Origin: Terriglobia bacterium
GTDB lineage: Bacteria; Acidobacteriota; Terriglobia; JAIQFV01
Direction of reading: 5' to 3'
Assembly: GCA_020073085.1 (NCBI GenBank)
Contig: JAIQFV010000024.1
Coordinates: 1 to 53,502, forward strand
Length of the DNA stretch: 53,502 nucleotides
In this document: positions 46,953-53,502 of the stretch, piece after piece
Position numbering within the stretch: position 1 is the first letter of the stretch
Layout: each line of letters begins with the position of its first letter
The notes under the pieces: generated by a model
Seen by the model: only the letters and a program-made list of their open reading frames with translations
Databases searched by the model: none
What the model was told of the DNA's origin: nothing
Position numbers and translations under genes: made by a program

Positions 46953-49364
46953 CTACTTTGCGATCTTTGCGGTTTGCTTTTCCCGGGGGTTGAACTCGAT
47001 CAGCATTTCTTTTGAATAGGGGAGGGGAGTTGGGATCAGAGTCCTGCCGTTTCCACTTGTGACCCGCCGGTCGTGTTCGGGCAGGGCCTTTCGCGCAAAG
47101 TGTTTTTTCAGCCGGTCAAAAGTCCAGCCGAAGTGGATCAACAAGCTTTCCGCGGCCTTGAACAAAAACTCCTCATATTTTTTCTGGTCGTAGGTCACGG
47201 TGCCGTCCAGGTGAGCCAGGGCTTTGGCGCGGTCACAGGGCAGTGCGGCGTCCGCATCCGTGATAATGCACTGAATGCGTTCCCCCGGGCTGAGTGAAAC
47301 TCCGCGGGCCGTCAGTTCCTGGCTCACGATCGCCGTCAGGGAGGCCACCCGGTAATCGAGCGGATCGCGGCTGATCCGGAGGGAGATGGCCAGATCTTCG
47401 GGGTCCATCTGTCCGCCGCGCAGGTCAGCGAGCCGCGCTTCCACCTCCTTCAAAATTTCGGGCACCCGCGTGTCACATTCCTGGCGCGACCGGCAGGGGG
47501 ACCACAACTCCAGCGCGCGCGCTTGAAACTGCTTGATGAACATCGGGGTGTCGGAGCGGCGCAGCTCGATGCCGCGCACTTTCAGTTCGCCCGATTCGAA
47601 CAGGCCAAAATAGCGGTTCGGGACGCTGACCCGGGCGTCGCGGCGCGAGGGCAGGAAGGCCACCCAGCGATACACGCCCTCCAGCGCGATGGGGATGCGG
47701 GTCCGTTCCGTGATGTGGCAGGCCAGTTGTTCGAAATCTTCGGTCGTGGCGCCTGGTTTTTGCACCCACAGGGCATCGGTCAAGGCGTGCAGCATGTGGT
47801 AGCCGGCGCGCTCGGCCACTTCCTTGGCGATCAGCAGGATTTCCCGCCCATACGCGGTAGTGCTTTCGTGCGCCTCGATACGCCCGAAGCGCGCATTCTT
47901 ATAGCCGAGATACCCGAAGCAGGTGACCAGCACCCATTTCAGGGCCGTCTGTTTGCGGTCGTTGATCTCGAAGTCGGCGCGGGTGAGCGCCGCGCGTTTT
48001 TTCTGTTTATAGAGGCGGCGCTTTTCGAGGATGAGGTCGAGCGCTTTGGGCACCAGACCCCGCCGCCGCTGGCACACGCGATAACCCGTCTCCGGAACGC
48101 GCGGGGCGTCCGGGCAACAGGGGCAGTTGATCGTTTCCGGGCTGAGGTTGTAGTCGCGCATGAGCGTGGGATACATGGAGGCAAAATCGAGTTCGGCGAC
48201 CTGATCGTGAAACCCCAGCACCGGTGCGTAGGTCAGGCCGCCCTTGTCGATGGTCAGCAGCTCCAGGCCGTCTTTGAAATCCTCGGCCACATGCTTGCGG
48301 TAGGGAATCAAGTGGTTGTCGCGCAGCGCCACTTCCACCTGCATGGAGGAAATGCATGTCCCTGTGGAGAGGCGGGCCAGCCGTTGCACCGGGATCTTCG
48401 AAAGCCGTGCCAGCTCGAACAATCCTTCCAGCCCGCTTTCGTGGGTGATAAAAGAGTTGCGCCGGTCGATGTGCCAGCGGCCGCGCAGGGTGTGAATGGC
48501 GTCGATGTGCACAATCCGTCCGTAACTGAAATAACTGCGCTCCTTTTGAACGGGGGCCGGCGGCTCGCCCTGGCGGTCGAGTTTCAAGGGGGTCCGCTCC
48601 TGCCGCGCCAGGCGGTACAACTGCGGCAGGATGTAGGAATCCCCCCAATCCGTGAGCACCAGATGCGGGTCGGCGCGCTCGACCAGTTTGTTCAAATGCG
48701 TAATGAGACGATCCCCGTCCAGAACGATCTCGCGATCGTCCATGAGGGCGACCAGGTTTTTTCTGCCCCCATGCGCCGGGTTGTGGGAACAGTTTTCCAG
48801 CTTGAGATGCAGCACCCGCAAGGGCGGAAGCAGGTAATCACACTCGCGCGCGCAATCCTGCAGCTCGAATCCCAGGATGCGGGGAGGCGCCCCCGGCGGC
48901 GCCGCGGGATCCACCACCGCTTCCAGCCCCACCTTCGCCAGGGGAAACAGTTCCGATTCGTAAAAAAATAATTGGGGAAGGGGAATGTCACAATTATAAA
49001 TTTCCACTCCCCTGAAATCGCTGTCGGGGGACCTTCGCGCTTCCTGATCCGGCATGCTGCTTTGACGCAACAGCGCCTGCACGAGCGGGCTGTAGTCGAG
49101 CGGATTGGCCGTCCGCACCGAAACGACCGAAACCCAATCGTTGGTGTAAAACTCGCGCTTTTCGGCGACATCGAACCGGACCGGGATGTGTTGTCGTTCG
49201 ATCCAGCGGACGGCGTTCTTCAGGGTGCGGTCCGTTCCATGCAGGAAAAAGGACGGTTGAAAAGGATAAGAAAAATTCAGGGAGCGGCCGGCGGGGTCAA
49301 TGATCCAAATCGTCAAACCCTGTGGCGTAGGGTAGACATCGAAAATCCAACCGGTGTGTAGCAT
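46953..49364 (-). CDS. family B DNA polymerase with degenerate exonuclease site
   Basis: 803 residues from ATG 49364; the frame upstream is repeat sequence. Motif A is ELDFASMYPTLM (391-402, Asp393); a Cys cluster CPCC...C follows at 414-431. Motif B is KQTALKWVLVTCFGYLGY (471-488). Motif C is HALTDALWV (526-534): consensus YxDTDS has become ALTDAL, losing the first Asp but keeping the second (Asp530), the usual metal ligand. In the exonuclease region Exo I reads LHLKLEN (185-191), with Lys in place of the catalytic Asp, so proofreading is probably lost. The whole is close in length to Pol II (783) and resembles PolB2-type proteins. Low-fidelity or translesion synthesis is a reasonable inference. 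The partner genes lie upstream at 50356 and 50644. Confidence 0.88.
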   Translation of the reverse strand: MLHTGWIFDVYPTPQGLTIWIIDPAGRSLNFSYPFQPSFFLHGTDRTLKNAVRWIERQHIPVRFDVAEKREFYTNDWVSVVSVRTANPLDYSPLVQALLRQSSMPDQEARRSPDSDFRGVEIYNCDIPLPQLFFYESELFPLAKVGLEAVVDPAAPPGAPPRILGFELQDCARECDYLLPPLRVLHLKLENCSHNPAHGGRKNLVALMDDREIVLDGDRLITHLNKLVERADPHLVLTDWGDSYILPQLYRLARQERTPLKLDRQGEPPAPVQKERSYFSYGRIVHIDAIHTLRGRWHIDRRNSFITHESGLEGLFELARLSKIPVQRLARLSTGTCISSMQVEVALRDNHLIPYRKHVAEDFKDGLELLTIDKGGLTYAPVLGFHDQVAELDFASMYPTLMRDYNLSPETINCPCCPDAPRVPETGYRVCQRRRGLVPKALDLILEKRRLYKQKKRAALTRADFEINDRKQTALKWVLVTCFGYLGYKNARFGRIEAHESTTAYGREILLIAKEVAERAGYHMLHALTDALWVQKPGATTEDFEQLACHITERTRIPIALEGVYRWVAFLPSRRDARVSVPNRYFGLFESGELKVRGIELRRSDTPMFIKQFQARALELWSPCRSRQECDTRVPEILKEVEARLADLRGGQMDPEDLAISLRISRDPLDYRVASLTAIVSQELTARGVSLSPGERIQCIITDADAALPCDRAKALAHLDGTVTYDQKKYEEFLFKAAESLLIHFGWTFDRLKKHFARKALPEHDRRVTSGNGRTLIPTPLPYSKEMLIEFNPREKQTAKIAK

Positions 49365-49376
49365 GGGAATACAGTC

Positions 49377-50355
49377 CCAAGTCCAAAGTCCAAGGTCCAA
49401 AAGAACCAGTTCAAAGTTCCAAGTTCAAGGTTCAAAGTTTAAAAACACAGTCCAAAGTCCAAGGTCCAAAGTCCAAAAGAAGCAGTTCAAAGTTCCAAGT
49501 TCAAGGTTCAAAGTTTAAAAACACAGTCCAAGGTCCAAAGTCCAAAAGAAGCAGTTCAAAGTTTCAAGTTCAAGGTTCAAAGTTTAAAGCCTACAATTCC
49601 CCTTTTTTCAGGTCTGACTTCTGACTTCTGACTTCCGACCTCTGGCCTCCGGCCTCTGGCTTCCGGCTTCTGGCTTCCGGCCTCTGACTTCCGGCCTCTG
49701 GCCTCCGGCCTCTGGCTTCCGGCCTCTGGCTTCCGGCCTCTGGCCTCCGGCCTCTGGCTTCCGGCCTCTGGCTTCCGGCCTCTGACTTCTGACTTCTGAC
49801 TTCCGACCTCTGGCTTCCGGCTTCTGGTTTCCGGCCTCTGGCTTCCGGCCTCTGGTTTCCGGCTTCTGGTTTCCGGCCTCTGGTTTCCGGCTTCTGGTTT
49901 CCGGCCTCTGACTTCTGACTTCTGACTTCCGACCTCTGGCCTCCGGCTTCTGGTTTCCGGCCTCTGGCTTCCGGCTTCTGGTTTCCGGCCTCTGGCTTCC
50001 GGCCTCTGGTTTCCGGCTTCTGGTTTCCGGCCTCTGACTTCTGACTTCCGACTTCTGACTTCCGACCTCTGGCCTCCGGCCTCTGGCCTCCGGCCTCTGG
50101 CCTCCGGCCTCTGGCCTCCGGCTTCTGGTTTCCGGCCTCTGGTTTCCGGCCTCTGGTTTCCGGCTTCTGGTTTCCGGCCTCTGACTTCTGACTTCTGACT
50201 TCCGACCTCTGGCCTCCGGCCTCTGGTTTCCGGCTTCTGGTTTCCGGCCTCTGGCTTCCGGCCTCTGGCTTCCGGCTTCCTTCCCCTATCACCTATGACC
50301 TACCACCTACCCCCTGACACCTGACACCCGACACCCGACACCCGGCACCTAACAC
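49377..50355. repeat. largest composite heptanucleotide array, minus orientation, within the polymerase cassette
   Basis: In plus-strand order: TCCAAAG/TCCAAGG and TTCAAAG units to about 49590, the shared linker (49566-49620), about 95 units of GRCYTCY (49613-50282), the junction GGCTTCCTTCCCCTA, then CTATCAC/CTACCAC and CTGACAC/CCGACAC units to the end of the small gene at 50356. A recurrent block TCTGACTTCTGACTT starts at 49613, 49781, 49907, 50033 and 50180. The spacings are 168, 126, 126 and 147, all multiples of 7, so phase is kept over 570 bp. A minus-strand frame of 233 codons here encodes only repetitive K/P/E/A/S peptide. Confidence 0.93.
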
Positions 50356-50619
50356 CTATTCCCTAAAACCTTCCTCTTTCTGTTCCAATTCCAGCCGGCG
50401 GATGCGCTTCATCATTTCAATCAGCATGGCGATCAGGACCGCCTCCATGGGTGCCGGTGTGGAGGCATAGGCCATGGGTGCCGTGTGGAATCGAGCGAGC
50501 GCAAAGAGCTCGTCGAGCACTTTTTGATCTTCCTGGCGCAAGGCGCGGCGAAATTTCGACCAGTCATCGTCCTGGATTTTTTGCAGAAGCTGGGTGGAGG
50601 TAATGACTGTTCGACCCAT
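50356..50619 (-). CDS. small protein of the polymerase cassette
   Basis: 87 residues from ATG 50619 (AGGTGATT upstream); ATG 50628 is an alternative. It begins GRTVITSTQLLQKIQDDDW and FRRALRQEDQKVLDELFALA, a helical segment, then PMEAVLIAMLIEMMKRIRRLELEQ, an amphipathic helix. No family recognised. It lies 24 nt after the RecA-like gene and ahead of the polymerase gene, so a shared transcript is likely. It may be a connector or regulator of the other two. Its stop abuts the heptanucleotide array. Confidence 0.6.
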   Translation of the reverse strand: MGRTVITSTQLLQKIQDDDWSKFRRALRQEDQKVLDELFALARFHTAPMAYASTPAPMEAVLIAMLIEMMKRIRRLELEQKEEGFRE

Positions 50620-50643
50620 GGGAATCACCTGTAAAATATGGCC

Positions 50644-51429
50644 CTATTGAAACAGTCTCAGCTGGCGCGAATAGCGCATGGGCCCAACGGGCGCGGCGTT
50701 CAAGGTCCAGGTCTGTTTGAATTCCTCGGGCTGTTCCAGGCGCAGGACCATCTCCATCGGGGTGTGCTGTTCGCAAGCCAGCCGGAAGATCGCGTCCCGT
50801 TTGAGCGCTTCGAGGTATTGGGAACGCTGTTTCACCGCCGGCTGAGGACAGGCCAGCAACACCTTCAGGCCGCGCCGGGCGAGGTCACGTAACGTGGACT
50901 CAAATTTCTTGAACAGTTTATTGGCTTCGAACAACGGCACGTTTTCGTCGTAGAAAGTGGCCAGAGGGTCGAGCGCCACCACCAGCGGGGAATGATATTT
51001 CTCTGCCGTCTTTTGCACGCGTTCTGCCAGGGACACCATCTGGTGGCACGTGAAGGCGCGCGAAATTTTCATCAGCCGGAGAAACTCCTCGGGCCGGCGG
51101 GCGAAGTGCCGGGCCATGCGTGTGTACAGATACAGGTTGAAGCCATTGTTTCCATCCACGAGGATCACGGGGGTTCGCGTGATCAACGGGCGCGACAATA
51201 TTTTCTGCGTCAACTCCAGGACATAGGCCTCGCCATAAATCAGGTAAAGCCCCTCCTGCGGTTTCATGGACTCCCAGGCCACATACAATTGCCCCAGCGA
51301 AAACCGGGGGGCCCCAAGCGAGGGCCTCAGCGCGGGGAGCGGAACGGCAGCCGGGTCGCCGGCGCGAGCGGGGGCGATTGGAACCGCGCTCGCCACCGAA
51401 CCGGATTGAGATTTTTCGAGAGCGTTCAT
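50644..51429 (-). CDS. RecA/Rad55-fold protein lacking a P-loop
   Basis: 261 residues from ATG 51429, with GGAAAG upstream; a start at 51555 would run through the promoter. After a Pro/Ala-rich N-terminus the core follows RecA strand order: GLYLIYGEAYVLELTQKIL where the Walker A loop GxxxxGKT should be (no Gly-Lys-Thr/Ser), TPVILVDGNNGFNLYLY, a helix FLRLMKISRAFTCHQMVSLA, then SPLVVALDPLATFYDEN with the Walker B strand and GLKVLLACPQP. ATP binding in the usual way is unlikely. RecA-like proteins without a working P-loop accompany error-prone polymerases (ImuA beside ImuB-DnaE2). Here the partner is a family B polymerase, so a comparable scaffold role is inferred. Confidence 0.72.
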   Translation of the reverse strand: MNALEKSQSGSVASAVPIAPARAGDPAAVPLPALRPSLGAPRFSLGQLYVAWESMKPQEGLYLIYGEAYVLELTQKILSRPLITRTPVILVDGNNGFNLYLYTRMARHFARRPEEFLRLMKISRAFTCHQMVSLAERVQKTAEKYHSPLVVALDPLATFYDENVPLFEANKLFKKFESTLRDLARRGLKVLLACPQPAVKQRSQYLEALKRDAIFRLACEQHTPMEMVLRLEQPEEFKQTWTLNAAPVGPMRYSRQLRLFQ

Positions 51430-51441
51430 GGGTTCTTTCCT

Positions 51442-51486
51442 TTCGCCATGCAGAAGCAGTATAGGCGAACAAAAAGCGAAAGTCAA
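51442..51486 (-). promoter_or_regulatory. promoter with candidate operator for the RecA-like/polymerase cassette
   Basis: On the minus strand TTGACT (complement of 51481-51486), a 17-nt spacer, and TATACT (complement of 51458-51463). An inverted repeat TTCGCC (51442-51447) and GGCGAA (51464-51469) brackets the -10 box and could be an operator. It does not match a LexA box that I know. Confidence 0.68.
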
Positions 51487-51507
51487 GGGAAGGTCACGAT
51501 TATTTAC

Positions 51508-51536
51508 TTGACACAGGGTATGGGTTGTGCTACCTT
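51508..51536 (+). promoter_or_regulatory. possible divergent promoter, plus strand
   Basis: TTGACA (51508-51513), a 17-nt spacer and TACCTT (51531-51536). It points towards the transposase, 158 nt ahead, and is back to back with the RecA-like promoter. It may have served a gene now displaced by the insertion sequence. Confidence 0.45.
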
Positions 51537-51551
51537 CTAGGCGTGATGATA

Positions 51552-51695
51552 TCAAACCCTATGCTTACCAACACTTTCAGCCCTCTTGAGTTCTTGTTGA
51601 ATGTAATTGATTGCTTCTTTGGGGAAAAGTTTATTCAAAATACTTCTCGCGCTCTTCTCTTTCTTAGATGCAGTTTTGCCTTTAGGAGATGCCAT
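51552..51695 (-). CDS. possible 47-residue Lys-rich ORF (uncertain)
   Basis: ATG on the minus strand at 51695 to TGA at 51552. The peptide starts MASPKGKTASKKEKSARSIL and contains FPKEAINYIQQELKRA, with natural-looking composition. GAGG lies 11 nt upstream on that strand. It is fully antisense to the transposase leader, and its start codon overlaps the transposase start, which argues against both being used. No family recognised. Confidence 0.25.
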   Translation of the reverse strand: MASPKGKTASKKEKSARSILNKLFPKEAINYIQQELKRAESVGKHRV

Positions 51696-52584
51696 GAATG
51701 ACAACCTCACTGAGATGATTGAGAAATACGGAAGCGAGGATAAGTGCCGCGCTCACCTTGAGCAATTGCGCTGGCCTAATGGCGTGGAATGCCCTCGATG
51801 CAAGGCTACCCAGGTATCGCACATACATGCCAGACATCAATATGACTGCGACAAGTGCCGCTATCAATTCTCTGTGCTCACTGGCACGGGTTTTAGTGAT
51901 ACTCACTTGCCGATCTGGAAATGGTTTCTTGCCGCCTACCTCATTTGCGAATCCCGCAAGGGTGTGTCTGCTAATCAGATTAAGCGAGTGCTGGGGATTA
52001 GCTATAAGTCGGCTTGGTTTCTCTGCCATCGAATCAGAAACGCCATGAAAGAGACCAACCCCGCAAAGCTCACAGGAACAGTTGAGATTGATGAAACCTA
52101 TATCGGTGGTGAGCTTCCCCATAGCGAGGGCGGTATGTATGATAACAAGTCCATCGTTCTCGGTATGCGCCAAAGGCAAGGCAATCTCCGAATGGTTAAA
52201 ATCCCCAACGCCAAAGCCCGAACACTTCGCAGGAGCATAGTTCCCTATATCAGCCGCGACGTTGAGCGAGTCATTACCGATGAACGGTCCGCTTACATCC
52301 CGGCCATTGGCCCACTCTATCCTAGAAAGCTTAAGAGAATTCGCCATGCAGAGAAGTACGTTGATGGAGATATCCACACCAATACGGTTGAAAATGCGTT
52401 CTCATTGCTCAAGCGTGCCGCCTTTGGGACGTACCACAAACTCAGCGACAAGCACTTGCAATCCTACCTCGATGAAATGACTTTCCGATTTAATCGCCGC
52501 GAAGACCCCAACCTTTTTTCTGAAACATTGAGCCAACTTTTGACAACCAAAAATCTCACCTTCGAAGAATTAACAGCAGACTGA
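51694..52584 (+). mobile_element. IS1595-type transposase (ISXO2-like DDE domain)
   Basis: 296 residues from ATG 51694, with TTAGGAGA upstream. An N-terminal zinc ribbon (CPRCKATQ... CDKCRYQFSVLTGT) is followed by VLGISYKSAWFLCHRIRNAM and the ISXO2-like catalytic domain: EIDETYIGG (first Asp), VITDERSAYIPAI (second Asp) and HTNTVENAFSLLKR with FGTYHKLSDKHLQSYL, where the third acidic position appears as Glu or Asn-type (DDN/E group). Length and motifs fit a complete IS1595-family enzyme. Lower GC than neighbours. Terminal inverted repeats and an 8-bp target duplication could not be identified, so the IS borders are undefined. Confidence 0.9.
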
Positions 52585-52599
52585 CGGCGGTGATATAAT
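52570..52599 (+). promoter_or_regulatory. promoter-like element at the transposase 3' end
   Basis: TTAACA (52570-52575), an 18-nt spacer and a perfect TATAAT (52594-52599). It overlaps the last codons of the transposase and points into the structured stretch beyond. Confidence 0.5.
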
Positions 52600-52603
52600 A
52601 AAT

Positions 52604-52980
52604 AGCGAACGGGATTTTTCCCGTAAGGAGGCCCACTTGAGGAAGCTCACTTCCTACCTTATGCGAATTCCCCGTCGCTATTCATGCAGACAGTGAGGGG
52701 TACGACCGCGCCGGACACGGTCATAAACACTGTCTTGCCTCACGCTCTAGACGTGAGCACCGAGGACCATTACCCACCATTTCGTGCAGAGAAGCACGCG
52801 CTACCAAAAACACATGGCGGATGTGGTTCGCGCAATCGACCGCGCAATCGGCTGGGTGGCAAACTCGGTCGTCGGAAGTCTGTTAAGGCCCAGCCTAGGT
52901 AAAACAGATGAAATCCGCCGTTAAGGGGCCGTTGGCATTCGTACAGTGTCGCGGCCCTGGAATTTAATCTCCCCACTAAT
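52604..52980 (+). other. degenerate or structured sequence behind the transposase
   Basis: Hairpins ACGGG/CCCGT (52609-52624), AGGAAG/CTTCCT (52640-52655) and CTCACG/CGTGAG (near 52740-52758), plus GGCGGAT/ATCCGCC enclosing GGCTGGG/CCCAGCC (52816-52920). Two tiny frames lie in it. One is a 19-codon TTG start at 52637 with a strong AAGGAGG 5 nt upstream, ending at 52696. The other is 36 codons from ATG 52814 (MADVVRAIDRAIGWVANSVV...). They may be pieces of one frameshifted passenger gene or an RNA element. Confidence 0.35.
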
Positions 52981-52997
52981 TTTTCCAGATCCGTAAA

Positions 52998-53366
52998 TCA
53001 CTTGAGGCGTGTAAAATCCTTTTCCTCTGTTCCAAGATTCCTGGTATCCGCCTTGAAAACACCGTCCTTTGTTCTCACCCACAATTCATAATTAATAATT
53101 CGTTTCTTCTTGTCCTCACCGGAAACATATAGCTCAAACGGAATTCTCATCTCTCCGTTGTTTCCAAGTTTTTCAAGTAATTCCTTGTCTATCCCCTCCG
53201 CATCCAAGTGATACGCTCCTTCATTTGGGGTAATAGTGACTGGAGGGCTATCAATGCTTCTTCGCCCGGAGCCCAATCTGTCTCCCCATAGGTATAAATT
53301 GGTCTTGCCGCGATTAATTATATTGAACGCCTTGTTTGCATAGAAAACATCTATCGATGGAATCAC
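52998..53366 (-). CDS. hypothetical protein, start uncertain
   Basis: 122 residues from GTG 53366. The frame stays open upstream to about 53420 with coding-like residues (GLESQLIWTAV) but no ATG, so the true start may be further upstream or lost. It reads as a compact beta-rich domain (FNIINRGKTNLYLWGDRLG, PPVTITPNEGAYHLD, RIPFELYVSGEDKKKRIINY, DGVFKADTRN). No family recognised. Its codon use is AT-richer than the glycan genes, like the IS region. Confidence 0.55.
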   Translation of the reverse strand: MIPSIDVFYANKAFNIINRGKTNLYLWGDRLGSGRRSIDSPPVTITPNEGAYHLDAEGIDKELLEKLGNNGEMRIPFELYVSGEDKKKRIINYELWVRTKDGVFKADTRNLGTEEKDFTRLK

Positions 53367-53388
53367 TGCTGTCCAAATTAGCTGAGAT

Positions 53389-53502
53389 TCAAGACCCTGA
53401 GCCGCATGAATGTTGGTTCAAACTGTTGTGATTTTCGATTTTCAAGTTCAGGTCTCCCATTCTGCTGTCCCAGTTAGCGATAGGAAAATTCCAGTTGTTG
53501 GA
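53389..53502 (-). CDS. C-terminal fragment of an unidentified protein (partial or frameshifted)
   Basis: A minus-strand frame open from the right edge ends at TGA 53389 (NNWNFPIANWDSRMGDLNLK...). It overlaps the upstream extension of the next frame at 52998 in a different phase. Either this is the end of a separate gene, or the two are one gene split by a frameshift near 53400-53420. Confidence 0.35.
   Translation of the reverse strand, partial: SNNWNFPIANWDSRMGDLNLKIENHNSLNQHSCGSGS

Noticed and set aside
47523-48971. 482-codon plus-strand frame opposite the polymerase
   Set aside because: Antisense shadow of the DNA polymerase with its recognisable motifs A, B and C on the minus strand.
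49591-50292. A 233-codon minus-strand open frame rich in Lys-Pro-Glu-Ala-Ser
   Set aside because: It is produced by the 7-nt repeat: 7 and 3 share no factor, so a 7-nt unit gives a 7-residue peptide period in any open frame. No start signal or domain.
49377-50355. CRISPR array
   Set aside because: Units are 7 nt and contiguous, without 20-40 nt unique spacers, and no cas genes are present.

Overview
The window reads as a chromosomal fragment of a GC-rich, Gram-negative-type bacterium. A secretin with a lipoprotein signal and polyisoprenyl-phosphate-linked glycan genes imply an outer membrane and an exported polysaccharide. The TPR-secretin-cohesin fusion, the c-di-AMP riboswitch and the mosaic intergenic repeats fit Acidobacteriota or a related soil/sediment phylum best. 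That assignment is inference; no rRNA is present to test it.

Layout. 1-4700: the end of an unknown gene, a secreted EreA/ChaN-like protein, 75-bp palindromic tandem repeats, a Rossmann-fold oxidoreductase beside a decapitated Fic gene, and an initiator tRNA whose 3' half and terminator are duplicated. 4870-8198 (minus): a secretin and two pseudopilins (type II secretion/type IV pilus class). 8441-14112 (plus): rmlA, an initiating sugar-phosphate transferase, a small STN-domain protein, smpB and pepA. 14641-15354: a Fido-fold protein with a ruined catalytic motif. 15351-19557: a c-di-AMP (ydaO-type) riboswitch and terminator ahead of an APC permease, a two-TM protein, a Usp protein and a TrkA-type protein, which together look like a potassium module. 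19564-46620: a large surface-polysaccharide locus. It holds rhamnose and UDP-sugar nucleotide enzymes, five GT4 and three GT2 glycosyltransferases, two GT-C-like membrane proteins, an ABC exporter ATPase with a Wzt-type C-terminal domain, a methyltransferase with a C-terminal coiled coil (WbdD-like design), two further methyltransferases and a radical SAM/SPASM protein. 46953-51429 (minus): a family B DNA polymerase with a degraded exonuclease motif, a small protein and a RecA-fold protein without a P-loop. This is a candidate DNA repair/mutasome-like cassette. 51552-52980: an IS1595-type transposase and degenerate sequence behind it. 52998-53502: hypothetical coding sequence running off the edge.

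How the genes work together. The glycan genes form a pathway: nucleotide sugars (RmlA, RmlB, RmlC-like, UXS, GalE, SDR) feed a lipid-linked initiation step (PHPT) and cytoplasmic GT2/GT4 enzymes. Chain termination and export would be by the methyltransferase-coiled-coil protein and Wzt. RmlD and the Wzm permease are not in the window.

The most unusual structure is a dispersed composite repeat. At least six intergenic arrays are built entirely of degenerate 7-nt units in several sequence flavours (GTGTCAG, TRRTAGG, RGARGYC, TTTGAAC/CTTGGAC, CAGTKGT). The flavours follow a conserved order with conserved junctions. In the largest array, inside the polymerase cassette, repeated blocks lie 168, 126, 126 and 147 bp apart, all exact multiples of 7. 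With the polymerase-RecA-like cassette, this is the best candidate for something undescribed.
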